DNA of 6,661 bases. Origin: JAJPJX01 sp964568355 (GTDB taxonomy: Bacteria; Acidobacteriota; Terriglobia; Bryobacterales; Bryobacteraceae). Numbering within the stretch: the first letter of the stretch is position 1; each line of letters begins with the position of its first letter. Both the position numbers and the translations under genes were made by a program. Location: contig CAZMRK010000450.1 of NCBI GenBank assembly GCA_964568355.1, positions 1 to 6,661 of the forward strand, in the 5' to 3' direction. Shown here piece after piece: positions 6,485 through 6,661 of this stretch. The notes beneath the pieces are model-generated. The model made no database searches. It saw only the letters and a program-made list of their open reading frames with translations, and was not told the DNA's origin.

Positions 6485-6661
6485 AGGACGCGGGCCTCAA
6501 ACTTTAATTTTTCCACCAGACTGGCAGCGGCTTCCTGGGGGCTGCCCTCGAAGATCTGGGTCTGTTTGCTGCGCTCGGGAAGATAGATCCGCTCCAGGCG
6601 GATGGAGGCCGCGCCGGAGGCCACGCCGAGTTCGGCGGCCGTGAGTTTGCGAACCTCTTTG
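6481..6661 (-). CDS. etfB: Electron transfer flavoprotein beta subunit, C-terminal 59 residues (5' end outside window)
   Basis: Reading the minus strand from 6660 gives an open frame starting KEVRKLTAAELGV, continuing through IRLERIYLPERSKQTQIFEG and ending SLVEKLKFEARVL before TGA at 6481-6483. The pattern of K(E/P)..(K/R)LTAAELG, then a short beta segment (R.E.IYLPE), then a final helix with EGSPQEAAASLVEKL is that of EtfB C-termini. Its direct ATGA overlap with etfA confirms the call, since etfB-etfA is the usual order. The AMP- and flavin-binding parts of EtfB lie beyond the window edge, so the ETF type cannot be read here. Confidence 0.9.
   Translation of the reverse strand, partial: KEVRKLTAAELGVASGAASIRLERIYLPERSKQTQIFEGSPQEAAASLVEKLKFEARVL

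Noticed and set aside
5583..6586. Long open frames on the plus strand opposite etfA
   Set aside because: They mirror a highly conserved gene in GC-rich DNA, show no family features and have biased, low-information composition.
1..6661. Mobile element, CRISPR array, tRNA or rRNA
   Set aside because: No transposase motifs, spaced direct repeats, tRNA-like cloverleaf or conserved rRNA text was seen, and genes pack the window almost completely.

Overview
The window looks like chromosomal DNA from an Acidobacteriota bacterium of the Solibacter/Bryobacter type. Three things point there: a secreted protein ending in the TIGR03437 ('Solibacter') C-terminal domain, GC-rich coding sequence, and a CTGAAG-centred double hairpin between genes that I recall as a dispersed repeat in these genomes. 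The placement comes from recognising families, not from a database search.

The plus-strand half (1-3927) is the tail of what appears to be a bacterial cellulose synthesis (bcs) cluster. It starts inside the outer-membrane beta-barrel of a BcsC-type cellulose export porin (1-525). After 12 bases comes a 704-aa secreted protein with a TIGR03437 domain (538-2652). Directly on its stop codon begins a secreted GH5 endoglucanase resembling the catalytic domain of Acidothermus cellulolyticus E1 (2653-3927). The tight spacing suggests one transcript. The GH5 enzyme sits where many bcs operons carry the GH8 cellulase BcsZ, so it is probably the cellulase that trims or edits nascent cellulose. The protein in the middle has no function I can name and is the best candidate for a lineage-specific accessory factor of cellulose export or matrix assembly.

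The two halves converge on a 57-bp spacer (3928-3984) with two tandem TGAA-loop hairpins, probably a dispersed repeat that may also act as a two-way transcription boundary.

The minus-strand half (6661 down to 3985) is a compact operon: the end of etfB, then etfA, an alpha/beta hydrolase of the KANL3/Tex30 type, and an exported two-domain cupin. etfB/etfA and etfA/hydrolase each overlap by 4 bases (ATGA), and hydrolase and cupin are 5 bases apart, so translation is probably coupled. EtfA and EtfB form the FAD-containing electron transfer flavoprotein that takes electrons from acyl-CoA and related dehydrogenases to the quinone pool. The roles of the hydrolase and cupin are unknown. In the cupin the usual metal-site residues are divided between the two domains.

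No tRNA, rRNA, CRISPR array, insertion sequence or recognisable promoter was seen. Both operons begin outside the window, and no stretch over 300 bases lacks a gene.
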